From positions 897,001 to 961,000 of the forward strand of contig OZ025270.1 of NCBI GenBank assembly GCA_964019165.1: a stretch of 64,000 bases of DNA, given 5' to 3'. The DNA is from Mastigias papua. Its lineage: Eukaryota > Cnidaria > Scyphozoa > Rhizostomeae > Mastigiidae. Within the stretch, counting starts at the first letter, position 1, and every line of letters starts with the position of its first letter. A program made the translations under genes and the position numbers. Positions 1 to 21,200 of the stretch are shown here, piece after piece. The notes under the pieces were generated by a model. That model did not search any database, was not told where the DNA came from, and was given only the letters and a program-made list of their open reading frames with translations.

Positions 1-1287
1 TGCAAAATGCCTAACATTGTGTCTTCATATGCTGCATCTGATCATAATTTATCATATTTGTCTGCAGGTTCACTGCAAATTCTTATGCATCATATGACAT
101 TCTCTCATAAGCATCATATGACAAATCCTTGTAAGATGGGCTTCAAGCAAAATAAAATCTGCAAAAATAGTTTTTTATTACAAAGATGGTACACTTATTG
201 GGAATGCCCCTTCTTGTGTGTGTACTTTTACCCACCTAACCTATCTCCACTGGAAAATGTTAAAGTATCATTTACAAAAAAATTGCCAGTTATTCTTTCA
301 AAATATTCATATGCACTAAGTGAATAACCACTGTATAGAATTTGTTTAGATGGCTCTTTTTAGTTTTGTTTATTGTGAATAAGTTATGCAATCAAATTTT
401 ATAAAATATTTTCAAATGGAAGATTTATGAGAGCAAGAATTTTTTTATGATTTGTTCTATGACACCCTGCTGTTGAATGTTTGTTTGTAAAGACTTTGAT
501 TTAGAAAATTCATGAAGTTATCTTTGATCATATTCAAATTTGATAATCAGTTGTGTGACATTGCTACTTGAGAATCCTTGAGCATCACATGATCCAAGGA
601 GGTACACCATTTTGTATTGAGTGATCTGATGTAATTAGCAGAAATTCAAAGGATTTCTTGTTATGTTCATACACCATATCATTATATTGAGAAAACCCAC
701 TTAGAAGTTTCATACACAACTGCAAAATTAATAAGTAACTACACCACTATCATAGATAATAAATGATTTACTCCAAGAGCACAGTTTATTTTTGATGCTG
801 GTGCATATTATTGCTTGTGCGAAAGTAAGATGAATCATACTTGACATTTACTATTATAAGCCATCTTTCTTTTTACATGCATAGTGTGTTATATGCCTGG
901 CTTTATTGGAAAAGAGATAATTTACTGCATGCAGCAATAGCCCCATACTTTTTGCATATTTTTGCTTCTTTATTGGTGACACTTTCAACCACGTTTTTCA
1001 TATGAAATATCCTCTCCCATGCCTAGCTTGATATAGTTCTGTTGAGCAATTGTAGGAACAAAAAATCAAATTTGTCCAATATATATGTAAAATACCTTAT
1101 CAATACTCTAAAGTATTGTTTTCAACAAGGGCCCTGTTAAAATAAAATGTAATAAAAATTAATGATAGTAATCCTAATACAATGTAAAACTGACCGATGT
1201 AATAACAAAGTATTTTCAAGAAATCGTTTCAATAAGGATATCTTATTTACACTTATATTCATAGTATGTTTCTTTCATTTCTTCTAG
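1..1287. other. Upstream intron or 5' sequence of the TMCO3-like gene, no exon seen
   Basis: AT-rich sequence in which I could not recognise a coding exon. The first visible exon of the gene at 1288 begins two bases into a codon, so at least one coding exon must lie upstream, either here unrecognised or before the window. The open frame near 7-327 has low-complexity composition and no family resemblance, and I do not regard it as coding. Confidence 0.5.
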
Positions 1288-8301
<7,014 letters not shown>

Positions 8302-8825
8302 TATGATGCAGTGTTAATTTCATTCAGTTTTGGTGCTGGCGTCTTGGACAGCAGAAGCCTCGCTGCGTTTGCAGTGTGATTTCTTGAAGATATGTTCTTT
8401 ATAGATTTCCTCAAATGTTTTCGAACAGCTTGGAAGACTACTAAATGCTTTACCGGACGACTGTCTACGGATGGAAGAAGAATTTAATTGAACAGAACCG
8501 TCACTTTTGAAGTCCTCGTCAGTGTGAAGAATACTTTTTTCTATGCACTTTTGTTAATACAACATCAATATCAATTACACAACATTTACAACACATTGAA
8601 AAAGATACCACTGGGCGAAACGATACCATTACGATACCATTACATATGAGGGGACATTCACACTAAGAGCGAATTGGCGAAGAAACGAAATGATAAGATT
8701 AGTTAAGTATTTCATCGTAAGATGATCACATGCCGCAAAGTATATACAATTACCCAACTGGCAAGAAACAAATAGTTGTTTATACAATTGAAAGGACAAT
8801 GTGTGTAAAGAACAGCTGTACTTGC

Positions 8826-8831
8826 AATAAA
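8826..8831 (+). terminator. Candidate polyadenylation signal (AATAAA) of the TMCO3-like gene
   Basis: The nearest AATAAA I noticed downstream of the stop at 8301, about 525 bp away. No other support. Confidence 0.35.
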
Positions 8832-8993
8832 AAGCCTGTGTTTATACAATACCTTCATTCGTATGCTACAATTTCCACCACAGTGTTGGAACACTTACAG
8901 TACCTTTTGGGTTTGTTAAGTTAAGTAGCAGTCCCCTTTTCCCCTTGAAGCAATATTGATTTATTGATGTATGAGCTGGAAATCGCAGCTTTG

Positions 8994-9102
8994 ATATGAA
9001 ATTAACAATCAGGACGACGACAAAAAAGAAATCATTTTATCTATAATTAACATGATTAAAATGACTTCATTTTTGTCGTCGTCCTGATTGTTAAGTTCAT
9101 AT
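8994..9102. mobile_element. Fold-back element with about 46-bp arms
   Basis: The left arm contains TTAACAATCAGGACGACGAC and the right arm contains its reverse complement, GTCGTCGTCCTGATTGTTAA. The arms extend to AAATCATTTTA / TAAAATGACTT around a loop of about 16 bp. It resembles a MITE or a small inverted duplication and is non-coding. Confidence 0.75.
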
Positions 9103-9685
9103 TGATTTATGCTCCATGCAAACCTTTTCACACGCATCCTATACGTAAATTGCTACATACAACTGCTAGGAATTAAGCCTAAATTAATTGCAAGTATTCA
9201 CATTAAACAAACAAGTTAAACTGCTTCTTCAGATGACTCTGGCATAAGCCTTCAATTTGAATTCAATATCATTTTATTGGAAAGATAACCGTTCCCCATT
9301 TTGCGCATATCACATTCATATCATATTATAATATTACAAAATGCTCGATTTACAGCGATTTTAAGAGACGTTTCTAGCAATGATTTTGCGCTAAATGTTG
9401 GAATATCCTCCAACTACTCACTTTATCAAAAGTTTCTCTATGATTGGCTCTTCTTTTTCTCCCTAATCGAATTTAATCAAATCATACACACTTTTGTACG
9501 CCTAACTTGTCAATATTATGGGAATGATATTCTACTTGTTATCTATCATAGTTTTTGTATGTTTCTTGTTTACTGTTGGCAACTTTAATTTAAGAATGGC
9601 TAGTTTTGATTCCGCATTTCAGGCCAAAATGAGCTGGCATATTCCATAAGTACCTCGGAGCCCTATAGCAAGATCTACTTGTTAC

Positions 9686-9862
9686 AACATAGCCGCCAAA
9701 TATTTGAGAGCCCTGTCACGTCAATTTTCTCCCAACTTAATTGACCAATCATCATGCAAACTGGGCCTTGTCTTAGCATGTGTGGGCAGAATCCTACATG
9801 ATGATTGGTCAGTCAGGTTGGGAGAAAATAGACCTGACAGGGCATTTGGTTGCTATGCTACT
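9686..9862. mobile_element. Inverted-repeat element with about 75-bp arms
   Basis: The left arm runs from ACATAGCCGCCAAAT through GAGCCCTGTCACGTC, TTTTCTCCCAACTTAA and TTGACCAATCATCATG. The right arm carries the complements CATGATGATTGGTCAG, GGTTGGGAGAAAATAG, GACCTGACAGGGC and ATTTGGTTGCTATG. The loop is about 40 bp. A single-arm relative lies at 27455-27533, showing this is a dispersed family. Confidence 0.7.
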
Positions 9863-12202
9863 TGTTACAGTAGGATTTCGTTTCTCGGAAAAGCTTACAA
9901 CAACCCACATTACCGATGTATCCCTTAAAAAAATCAATTCTTTGACTCTCCATTGCCCTTGTTTTTGTCCCTTCTACTCCTATTCTTGGACTCATCAACT
10001 AAGGAATCTTAGTTGTTTTGTTTTTCTATTCGATCTTAGCTCGTTGCAACGTCCATTTGAAATTTCGTGCTTTTAGGGCTGGTTGCAGTGGCTTAAACTG
10101 AGCATCAAACTAGACAGCTGAGAGTTTAAAAGCAATGCCTCATACCTCTTACCTCTTCATCACACAGGCATCACCAACGTAGGACCTTTATGCTTTTCTC
10201 CGAATTATGTCGTCATTGGCAGTTGTTCACTGTGTCTCATGGACGATATTTTACATGAAAGTTGATAAGTTCTCTTCAACTGTTCTGTTGAAATTCACCC
10301 CAGAAACTGTAGCTTTTATGACGTTTTAATTTGCTCCTTGCAGAGCAGAGGAAGTTTGCTTTGTAAGAAATACATAAAATTTTATATTAATGAAAGGACA
10401 TTACTACTTATATTAAAAATAATAGCTTTATTACACTGAATAGAGATATTTAGCATTTCTTTTGACATGTTTGGCTTCAATTTCTCTTCTAGTGCTATGA
10501 TTAATTAATTTTTGATCGATTTTACCTTTCTATCTATCTTTTTTGGTTGCAATGTTTGGTTATTTCTGCAAATCTCATTGAAGTAATGCACATTTCTGAC
10601 TTTCCAAACAGAAAGCCCGATCACAAGTCTGAATGGCTGCTCAAGTTTGAATAACTGGAATGTTTAGTCGAAGAAAAATATTTTACTGTCATGTTTAATG
10701 TGCAGATTGATTTATCTGGTTAACACTACTTAAAAACTCAAATCAAGTCACATTCTGATGGGATTGTGCTGCTTCTTCTAGATGTTTCTGCTAAACACAG
10801 ATGCCATTTTGGTCCTTTAAATTGATCTGGGGGTCACTTGCCGTAGCATATAGATTGTGAACGAGTTTTACTTCACACCCACTGTTTGGTCTCTACGTGG
10901 CAGTGATCAGCATTCATTGGTGGGATGTGCAAGTATGGTCACACTTTAGCTTGTGCCCGCGGGATGCGCGCGCATAAAAATCAGGGCGCAAATCTGAAAA
11001 TCACGGGGGTATGCTGAGCGATTATGTTGTGAATAATGTGAGCCCTTAGGCGAATTCTGTTAAATTTGGAATATTTGATATTAAGTAAACATTGCTTACA
11101 CAAATATTCCCCCAAATGAATCGAAGGAAACTCTTTTGGTAGGATAGGTACTTGAGAAGCTCTTGAGACTAAACTTTTCGTCCTTGAGAGCAACAGCTTT
11201 TGCAGTTTTACGGAGACTTGAATTTATGACGTTAAATTGTGAAGAGAACTAAAGAGGATACATAAGAAAGCTATAGTAATGAAAATGTATCAGGCACTCT
11301 GATCTACTTCCCCAAATCTGTGATTCCTTTATATACCACATTTGTGAAATATGCAAATTAAGTTGATGCTAACAGAAGTGAACGATACAAGCATAAATCG
11401 AATTTTGAAAACCGCATTTCAATAGAAAAAATGTTTGATAGGTCATTTAATAAGTATTCGAAATGTCAAGAATGTAAAACCTGCAACTTTAGCGGGATTT
11501 TTGTTTTCATGTCAATTTTGGCAAGGAGATCCAGCTCTTCATGCTGAAATATAGCTTGTATTTTCTTTTCAGGGTGACCCATCAGTAGAGATGCTATTTG
11601 GGTGGAAGGGTACTGCATCACAATATATTAATGTATCCATTTCACGTTAAGTCAGCTCTTTCCAAATCCGATTAAGACCTAATCACATATGGTGGCTCGC
11701 ACACATAAAATTTACTTCAAGTTATGTACCATTTGCAGATGATCCACGAAAGGAAAGCTTCCTCGTAGTGGATATAGATATTGGACACATGCCCAGAAAT
11801 GAATAAAAGTATCTGCAAGTGCAAGGAAATGCATATGTGCTAGTCAACATCGTTTAGGATATCTGTAGATTATTGAAGCTCTGCCCAATTTATTTTCATT
11901 TCTAGCAAATATGTGACAACCTCCGCTCATTCTGGTTCATGTGCATTATCTATGCTACTGTTGCTAAAAAGCAAGAAGATATTAGTTTGGCATCGTCATG
12001 TTTTGTGGTTTTGTCTTCAGTGTTTACTAAGCTATATTTGCAATGGTAACCCCCTGGATATACAAGTAGAAGTGCATGCTGGCCGTGCGCCTAGCCTATC
12101 CAATGTGGCCGACGAAGTACGTTAAAAATAAGGGAGGTGTGTGATAAGAATTTGTCTTGAAATCAAATCACTGAGTGATGGATACGATTTGGAGAAAGCC
12201 TT

Positions 12203-15200
12203 ATGGATAGAAATACGTCATACGCAACAAAATTCTTTGTGAAATGCCTGCTCTTTCTTGAAAGGCAACTGCAACAGAGAAGGCACAAGTTGTCAATGGC
12301 GAACCAAGACGAAAGTCTGCACCAACCAGCGTCACGTTCTACCACATTTGAAAGGTTGTCGAGTAATGAAAGTTACTTCGAGTCGGTTGGCCACAATGAT
12401 ACATCGTTGATAAATGAAAAGGGAGATATGGGCAATGAAAGCAAAGGTATTAACGGTTCTGAGGGTGGTAGGCCAAAGAAAAGCTTATTTGAAATAACAA
12501 GGGTTGAAAATACTGATAATAGAGGAGAAAGTGGTGGCATTGATAATGAAGACGTGGAGCTGGATGACACTTTCACTGACTTACCAGAGGTTTCTAGTCC
12601 CCTTGAGGGTAGTGAGACAGTCCGGAACAATTCTGTCGTTGAAGAATCAGGGAGCGACAAAAACCCTGGTAGCAGTTCAAACGGAAGTGAAGTATCTCAA
12701 GCGCACACAAGTTCAGTAGCTTTAACTTCAAGATTTAAGATAGTGAAGGTTGCTCGAGCGGAACCATATAGAAGAGGAAGATGGACATGCCAAGAGTTCA
12801 TGGACACTTCCTCAGAAAGCAAAATATCAGATCGAAATCTCTCGGAGACTAGAACTACATCGGGAGTGGAAAGTCGAGACCTGAGCTGTACAACCTCCTT
12901 TTCATCTAAAGAAAGGAAGGATGGCGACCATAAAATTTTGTTAGACAATGCAGAAAATAGAAATGATGAAAAAAATGTTAGTAATAGCGGCGCTGAGACT
13001 ATTCCTGTGACCAGAGGTGGTGTTCCAGCATCCAGTCAAAGTCTGATAGACAGGTTAGAGACCCAATCAGAACATCTTGCACACTTTGTTGAAGGGTGAG
13101 TTAGTTGTTATTTAGTTTCTACTTCAGTTATTGTATTTACACCAATATACTATGTAAACAAAACACGGTGTTTTGACGACAGTCTGTTGAAAAGAAGACA
13201 TTGCTAAGTTACATACTAAAGGTTATCATATGATAGGAGAAGTAATAGAAAGTACAAGTATGGTTATAGAATAAAGGATGTATTTACCTTATGTTGATGT
13301 TTATCTATTTATCTTTAAGTGTTGATAGATTTTAGTATCATAAAACAGAAGGTAATTTTACAGTTAATGAGAGTGTTAAGGAAAATATGACCCATCTTTT
13401 GATTATGACTAAATATTCATATATTTGATAATATAAAAACACACCTATTAACGTATTATCTAATGTGATATGATGAATAACCTTTCTAGGAATAGCTAAA
13501 CTGGAATCTTCAATACCCAAGCCTATCAAGCTTCCTCTTACATCATCAGCATTTCCAGTGACAATTCTGCCCTCTGTGATGCTGTATGTCATTGAATGAC
13601 TGTCTTGTGAACTATTCTATTCAATCAAGCTTATTCTTATGATTTTGGTGTCATAGATACTCCCTGCCATCTTGTTTTAGTTTCACCTATGCCAACAAAC
13701 TTTTGATTTGAGTTCTTTCATTTCTAGTCTGAGCAAAGCCATTCACTTTGACAAACTATGCATACTCATTGTAGCTTTACTGCATTGTATGTTAGATATT
13801 TCCTTCTCTTTGGCTGTCTATACTTCTTCACATTCTGCACCTTCATGATAGCCAGTCCTATAATTTCCACACTCTGTTTTGCATTGCTGCCATGCTACGC
13901 TCCTTCCACAGTTTCACTCATTAATTTGACATGTACACAATACAAATGTTTTTGTTTCACTTAGTTAAAAAAACTGTGAACAGAGAATATCTACAGTAAT
14001 AATCATTTGAATATGCTGTATTCTTTGGATCTGCTGATTCTCTCCTGGCAGGAATCCAGATGTCATTAGATGTGAAATATAATTATTCAACTATATATTT
14101 GTTTTCAAGATAAATCCCAGCTCATGACCCTCACTTGGGTTTTTGTAGTCAGTAGACTGTAATATTCAGTCTGATAATGAACATTTTGCTCTGTATATGC
14201 ATATATTCAGTTAACAGGATTGAAAGTAAGTCTCACAAGCCCTTCGATAGAAGTCTCTGCTGCATTTTAGAATACTTCCTGCTATCTCCTAAGTGAATTT
14301 TATGCGAGTGTGTTTGCTTTGGGGATATGTCTTTTAATAAACTCCTATGAGAACCAGTGAAGTTGATGGACGTAATAGTTTAGGTACAGGACACCAGTTA
14401 GACAGGACTGGAAGCTTAGGTTCATCATGTTTAAGGCTGACAGACTTTATATAAATTAAGTGCTATTAGAGATATAACATTCAACTAAAGAGAATTACAA
14501 TACATATATACTCTACAAATGAACCAGAATTCTGTTTGTGATTATTATTAAACTTATTTGTTTTGTCTCAAACTTTTTAAAGCCTAGCTAATTTCAGTGA
14601 AATTGTCCTTAATTCCCCTCAACTTTGAAAATACTGTAAATTATTCATACCTGGGAACTGAATTATTTTCCTATAGTTAATATATATATAAATAGACTAA
14701 TCATATCAAGTTTTTTGGCGTAAATTGTGCTGTGTTTATTTATTACACTATCATGTGAAAAGGCAGAAAGGTTACTTAGAATCCTTAAAGTAATTTTTTG
14801 TCCAATGCTCATCAGAATATGAAAATGGATAGAAAAAACACTTTCTGTTTGCTAAAGAATGCCTCTGTTTGTTTGTTAAGCTTTCAGTCATGTTCTCAAG
14901 CAATTGAAGCTTGATTTCTACTATTATCATTTAGTAATTTGTTTCAAAAAGTAGCTTGCTTTCTCCCAGATCTTTCCTATAGATTGTCCATCAGGTAATG
15001 CTTTTTGTTTTGTATGCCACAGATACTCTTCACTCTCATCTCTGGTTATTTGTCCTAGCTTGTGTTATGCTTGCCTTGCCTTGCCTTGCCTGAATGTAGT
15101 CAATTCGATTCCATGGATTCTCTATTGGTGGAGCTGATTTCTTTAAGTAGATTGTTAGGATTATTTGAGAAAGGGAAAGCAATCTACAGAAATTTTAAGA

Positions 15201-18200
15201 AGCTGGTTGACAAATAGACATTTCAGTTTATGCTTCAATGAAACTTTTCTCAAATTATTCATGATGTATGAAAATAGCAGTAGTTGTATTAGGCACAACT
15301 TTTATTCAAATCCATATGAGTGATCTGTCTGGAGTTTCCATGCAATCCTATATGTTGGTTTAGTCTCTCTTAAGTTAGTTCTGTTTGTAGTGTGCAAATA
15401 AAAGAATTAAATGATATTTATTTGATTTTCCAATGCTTTGTTTTACTGATAGACACACCATTATAAAGGTGTCACATTGGCCCTTCACCTTTTTCTTGAC
15501 TGGGAATTCATTTATTTTGGGCAACATAGCTTAGATTGTCTTGAAAAATTTATCAGCTTTTGCCTCCCTGGTCAAGGCATCTGAGCGATGTACACTGTTG
15601 TATTCCATTTAGCCATTGGCACATGGTGACATAGGAGTGTGTAGCTAAAAGCCTATCTTGAAGGGAGAGCTTATTTAGAGCTAGTTTATCTCTTTCAAAG
15701 CCTTACTTATTACATTTCTTTACAGTCACTGTACTTTGATTGGTGATGTTTTTCTTGAAATCCCTGACTTTTAAGGCAATTAGATGATGGATTCTAAGGT
15801 CTTTGGTGTTTCCAGCTCCCCACATTTTTGTTATTCACAGCATGGATATCATATCTTATATTCATGGCAGGCAGCTGTATAGCCTTCTAATACTGAAATC
15901 CTCCATAATTGTGTAGAAATACCGTTTACTCAAATTGCAGCAGATGCTCTCAAATGCTTAGATCTTATTAAGAGTTAGAATTATTGTAATTAAAACAAAG
16001 CCTGAAATATAATGTTTATCAGAAATATGCTGCCATATCTCTTTGCAAGTTAGTATGCAGTCCTTTCCTCAATTTTGAAATCTTTTGCAGTTGACAGATA
16101 ATGAATGCTTAAAGCTAGCTTCCACCTGCTCAAGGTTGATAAATAGTTGTTGATTATAGCAAGATTCCACCTGCCCTCAGTTGTATTCACCCATAGTATC
16201 ATTTCTTGTTTAGTTTTGTCAACTTACTAAGATCTTCATCCATTTGTTTTCTGTTTAACTTATGACCTAGCATTCCCAAGTTGGCACCCAGCGGGGTACC
16301 AAAACATTCCAATTTGTATCCTCCTTGCCAATGTGGTGTGTCCAGTTTGGAACCAAAACATTCTAATTTGTATCTTTCTTGCTAATCTGCTCTAAGATCA
16401 ATATTATTTTTCCATCTTCTGATAGGACATTGTTTTCCATGTGTAAAGTATTGGTAACAAGTGGAAAAATTATTCTTTTTTATTGATGGGCGATTTATTG
16501 TTATCTTTTGTTTCATGTGTGTTACACCTTTTTCTCCCACAAGAATGTTTGTTTTGTTTTTGATTGCTTGTCAGGAACAGATATGATTTACTAGATAGAC
16601 CATTCTTTCCGAATCAGTCAAGTACTGATAAACGTGAGGTTGTTTTGAATTTCGTTGTCAGTGGTTCTTCTTGAAGCAGGTACCAAAACTTAAGATTATC
16701 CTATTTTTGATGGGGGTAAATGTGAACTGATGGGGCTATAATGGCTAGGGGTCACGAGTTCAAAACCTGCTAGGGTCGGTTATTTTCTCGCTCTTTCAAT
16801 TTTGATTACAGACGCTTTTCGGTAGCAGAAATTGGTGAGTACAATAGAGGCATTGGTACCTAAGAGTGGTTGGTTGCGTGTGCAGCCTCTCAAGCTCCTT
16901 TCATATCACAGGTAGTAGGTTAGTAGCTATGTAACGAAAGTTGATTGTTCTTTAGCACTCTGTCCTAATGGCTGGGTTTTCTTTACCCACCGACTGTCAA
17001 CCAAAGCCAGCTTACCTCTAGAGAATAGAGTGCTTCACAGCTTTTTTGATAGTACCTGCTAGGAAATGATTCTAGACCTTTTGAGAACACTTACTTTTAT
17101 CTAGTACGCTAAACTATGTACTTTTTCCACAATTTAAAGACCTATTGCAATTGACTGTCTGTTGCTTCATTTTACATGTCTTGTTTGCTTCATTTTACAT
17201 GTCTTGTTTCCTTGGCATTTCTATTTTTACGTCTCGCTGACTATTCATGTTCCTTCTGCCATTTCTGGAGTATTATTCTCGTGTGTTGTATTTTGTTTGC
17301 AGGGGCTTGCCGAAGTTGGGCGTATTGTGGTGTCACATTCTTTACTTTTATAGAAACCGTCGGCGATTGTTTTGCTCGTCGGTAAAAGGCGGCATAACAA
17401 TCATTGCTTGTCGATAACTATTGCCATTGTTCAGACCTATCGTTGTCTTCTGCTACACCTCCCCCATAATCAAATGTCCTTTGACATTTCATTGCCGGTA
17501 TGATATTTCGCTATTTTAGTAGCAGGATAACGGTAATTTTCATGACGTCCAGCTGTCTGCAGTTAGAAGTTCATTTTGAAGTCACGTTATCGTAGGTCCT
17601 TTCCTTAGCAAGTATCTCATTTGATTACGCACGACTTGTTCCAGACACACGACTCATCCCCGACTCACGACTCATCCCCGACTCACGACTCATCCCCGAC
17701 TCACGACTCATCCCCGATGCTATGATTGAAAGTTCACATTAATGCTATAGTCGCAAGTTTAGAATATTTCTTCTTGTATGCAGAACAAATACCACTGCGT
17801 TTTTCCGACACAACAGCAACAACACTAGCCTACTTCTGTAGAATATATAGGAATGCACAATGGGGTATTTTCTCAAGGACATTCTGAATTCTATCTTGTA
17901 TTTCCGCATAAATGCGATGCGGAATTCTGTCGTGTATTTCCGCATAAGGTACGATGGAACTGATCACTCCGCAAAATCAAGAGCCTATATCATAGATTTC
18001 AATTGGTTGAACTCATCGCTTACAGGTTGGGGAGAGGTTCCCGTGCACCCCTTTCCCCCTGTCTGTTTTTAAATCATTTGGTGACTAACACTTTCTTACC
18101 TTTCTGCTTTATTTACCTCATCGTAGTGCACATGTTTGCGTAAGTTTTGTGTCACATGTGGAAATCTTTGAATGCTTGCTTAAGTAGTACTTTTGAAGAC

Positions 18201-21200
18201 TTGCATTATCGGTAAACTCTACTTAAGCCTAGGTTGAGTTATCTTGTGTTTATCGTCCTTAAGATAAGCCAACTCTGGGATGTTTATCGATTATTATCTA
18301 GTTCTATCTTAGTTAGCAATAGCTTATATTGGTTTGAAGAACAAATGATTCGTAGGCTGAGCTTCATTGTTGCAAGTGAAGGTCTGATTTAGTGCTAAGT
18401 TAATTCAATCCTGTACCATGTGATAGCAGAATTATGTATTGAAGGCACATGTCCTTGCAAATTCTCGCTGCTTTGCAAATTAAGAGATCTACAATCGACG
18501 CGCTTACAATCCTGCTATCTGAAGGACGGTGTATATCACGATGTAAATATTCCTAATTGTATGTGCCTTAATATGATATGCTACTTTGGAATTGTGCATA
18601 GTAAGATATACACATTTGAAATGAGTTTCCAAAAAAGACAGATTTTCAATGGCTGCATTGGCAATATCTGTTCATCGGGAGAGCTCTCATCGTACGTCTG
18701 TTAACTTTTCGATCTCATTGTAGTGGCCGTGTTGTTGTTGCTTAATGAAGTGATTCTTCGTTTCACACCTAGCTAGTACTTTTGCCCAATAGAAGTATTG
18801 CTGACTGTATTTATGTGCACAATTTTTTTATACGAATACCCAATTTCTCACTGCACCTCAGTATTCTTAGATTTGGTGAATATGAGCCTAAGGATATTCT
18901 TAAATTATACTTAAATTTTAGTGATCTTGAGAATTAATGTTCGTATAGAAACGTAGAAGTATGTACCTGACACTCCGTAAAGAGTTGCTGAGTTACATCA
19001 TAGTATAGCGAGTTCCAGACAGGATAAGTGAAGATCAATTTGCTTTGTTTTCTAAACATCAGTAAAAAATCTCAACCTTGATGAAACTTGAGCCTTGCAT
19101 TATTCTTAAATTTAAGAGAATTTGACCCTTGATATTCTTATAGACTGTATTCTTATTAAAAATAGTGTTTATGCCGTGTGTATACGGATTAGTTTTTGGA
19201 TTCGAATTCTGAAATATGAATAATGAAAAAAGGAATTGGTAAGATAAGAAATAGAGAAGAAATTTCAGGAAACGGAAGATTACGTATAAGAAGCTGGTGT
19301 AAAAGAGGAAGGGAGAAAAGGAATCCCAAAGCTGAGGTCGAAGAATTGTGCATTTCCTTGTCTTTTGGGGTAAATCGCGTTTGTCAATATTTATGCACGA
19401 TTGAAATTAGTCTTGAGTTAGATGACTTCTTTTACTTAGGAAGTTTTTGCAGGAGTTCCTAATTGAAATTGATGGTCGGCTTTTTTGTCAGTTAGTCTTG
19501 AAAAGTTAATTATTACGACTTGAAATCGGAATATTGCTTTTTGCTTTCAGGCCGTGATACCCGTTGTTGTGTTAAGTGCCTACACTTACAGGTTTGTCTG
19601 GAGAGTAATGTGTGTTCTTCTCAAGCCATATGCAATATTTTGAGCCCTTAGCCGATATGGCTTGTTCTTACCCACCTGTGCGTTACGTGTAGAGAAGCTT
19701 TGTTAGCTAGATTTTTTGATGGCAGATCATTATGCTGCGCTTATGAGCCCGTCGGTCAATTCTCTGGTAGTTCAAGAAATTGAAATTGGGAGATTTAAGG
19801 ACTTTACATAAATGGATTTTGTTCAGCTCCTCATGGAGTAATGGTACATCCATACATGCTTCCCCAATTAGCTTATAAACTAAATATTCTGAGGCATTGA
19901 TAAAGATCCATTCTTCTGATACAAGTTAATTCATTCGTCTGCACTTGTCAACAGAGCTGCGTGGCAATCAATCAATACATTATTGTATGCATTGTAAACA
20001 ATTGGCACTAAACATCGTATCAATACATATAAACCCTCGCATATAGACCACGTAGTATCCATTTTTTGCCATTGAACTCTTTTGTTGTGGCCTAGAAGTT
20101 GGATATGGAGTAGTTCTGTATCATTGAAGAAGACAAGTCTTGATTATACAAACATTGTATAAACATTAAGAAATTTTTAGAACAATACATGTGAATCAAT
20201 AAAAAACGTCAACTTTTCAAAACGTTGCCTATCGTCTTCATCAGTTATTACTCTACGGTATAGACACACAGCACACATACACAGCACACACACAGCACAC
20301 ACACACACACACACACAATGTGTATATAAATATATATGTATGTATGTACAGTATATGTGTATTTATATGTGATGTTTATTTTGTGGAGTTCTGATGCAAG
20401 GTGTTCGTAATTAAAATCGGGCTTTTGATACTCATGGATTATCGGCTGTATCCCATCGTTGATTCGATTTATGTTCTTCATTTCTAGCGACGGCCGGAGA
20501 GGAGCATCTGCTACAGCACCATTATCGATTCAGGAAGCATTGGTAAGAGGATTTATCTTGTTTTCAGTATACTTTTTCAAATGGAACATGTGGAGCACAC
20601 CAAGCTTCTTTTTTCGAAAATGTTATCGATAATTTCGAGTAGGAATTTAAATGTGCATGATGTAGTATGCCTCCCTTGCCTATGACACACATAAAGATTT
20701 AATATGCGAAATCCACAAGAAAATATCGGCAGATGGCTTTTTTGAACTTAGGGCACTGCTTCATCAGACTTTTGTCATATCCACTCGACCGCCCCACGAT
20801 TCTCCCTGGATTGTCGATTGCCATTATAATGTTATTTTGACTTAAATTGTTGGGGTAGATTTTACCGATTCTCGATTTGCCTTCGTTCGCTCCAATGCAT
20901 TCCCAAAAGGCGAATGTTTTCTTATCACTATGAATGAATGTCTGTGGAAGAAGTAGTGGGCGTTGTAGTGACTAATGAATATAAAATTGAAAATGTAAAT
21001 TAAATGGTCGTTGATAATAGTGAATAACCATCAAATGCGATTACTCGGCAAGCATCGAAGTTATTATGATGGCTTGTTATTTCAATTCGCTGGTTCTTCG
21101 AAGTGTGAAATGCTAGTTTAAATGCTATATGTATACGCGGTTTAATATATTTGGTTTTGGTTTACGAAAGTAAGCGGATTTTCTCCAGAAGACTAGCTTT

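Larger units (their letters stand above)
8302..12202. other. Intergenic region, no gene recognised
   Basis: Between the TMCO3-like stop and the TSC22D start. It contains the likely TMCO3-like 3' end, two long inverted repeats (8994-9102 and 9686-9862) and otherwise AT-rich unique sequence. A short exon-like segment at 11573-11650 has a good acceptor and ends in a stop, but I could not assign it. The 5' untranslated part and promoter of the TSC22D gene probably lie at the right end, but no clear core promoter was seen. Confidence 0.6.
13096..20487 (+). other. First intron of TSC22D (7.4 kb)
   Basis: The donor is GTGAGT at 13096 and the acceptor is CATTTCTAG at 20487. It holds only repeats and unassigned sequence. 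In other animals the long isoform's large first intron hosts promoters and first exons for short isoforms. I looked for a start exon ending in phase 2 and found no convincing one. Confidence 0.6.

Noticed and set aside
19551..19592. Possible extra TSC22D exon with good AG/GT borders
   Set aside because: Joining it to the first exon in the required phase gives an immediate in-frame stop, whereas the direct join 13095 to 20488 keeps the frame.
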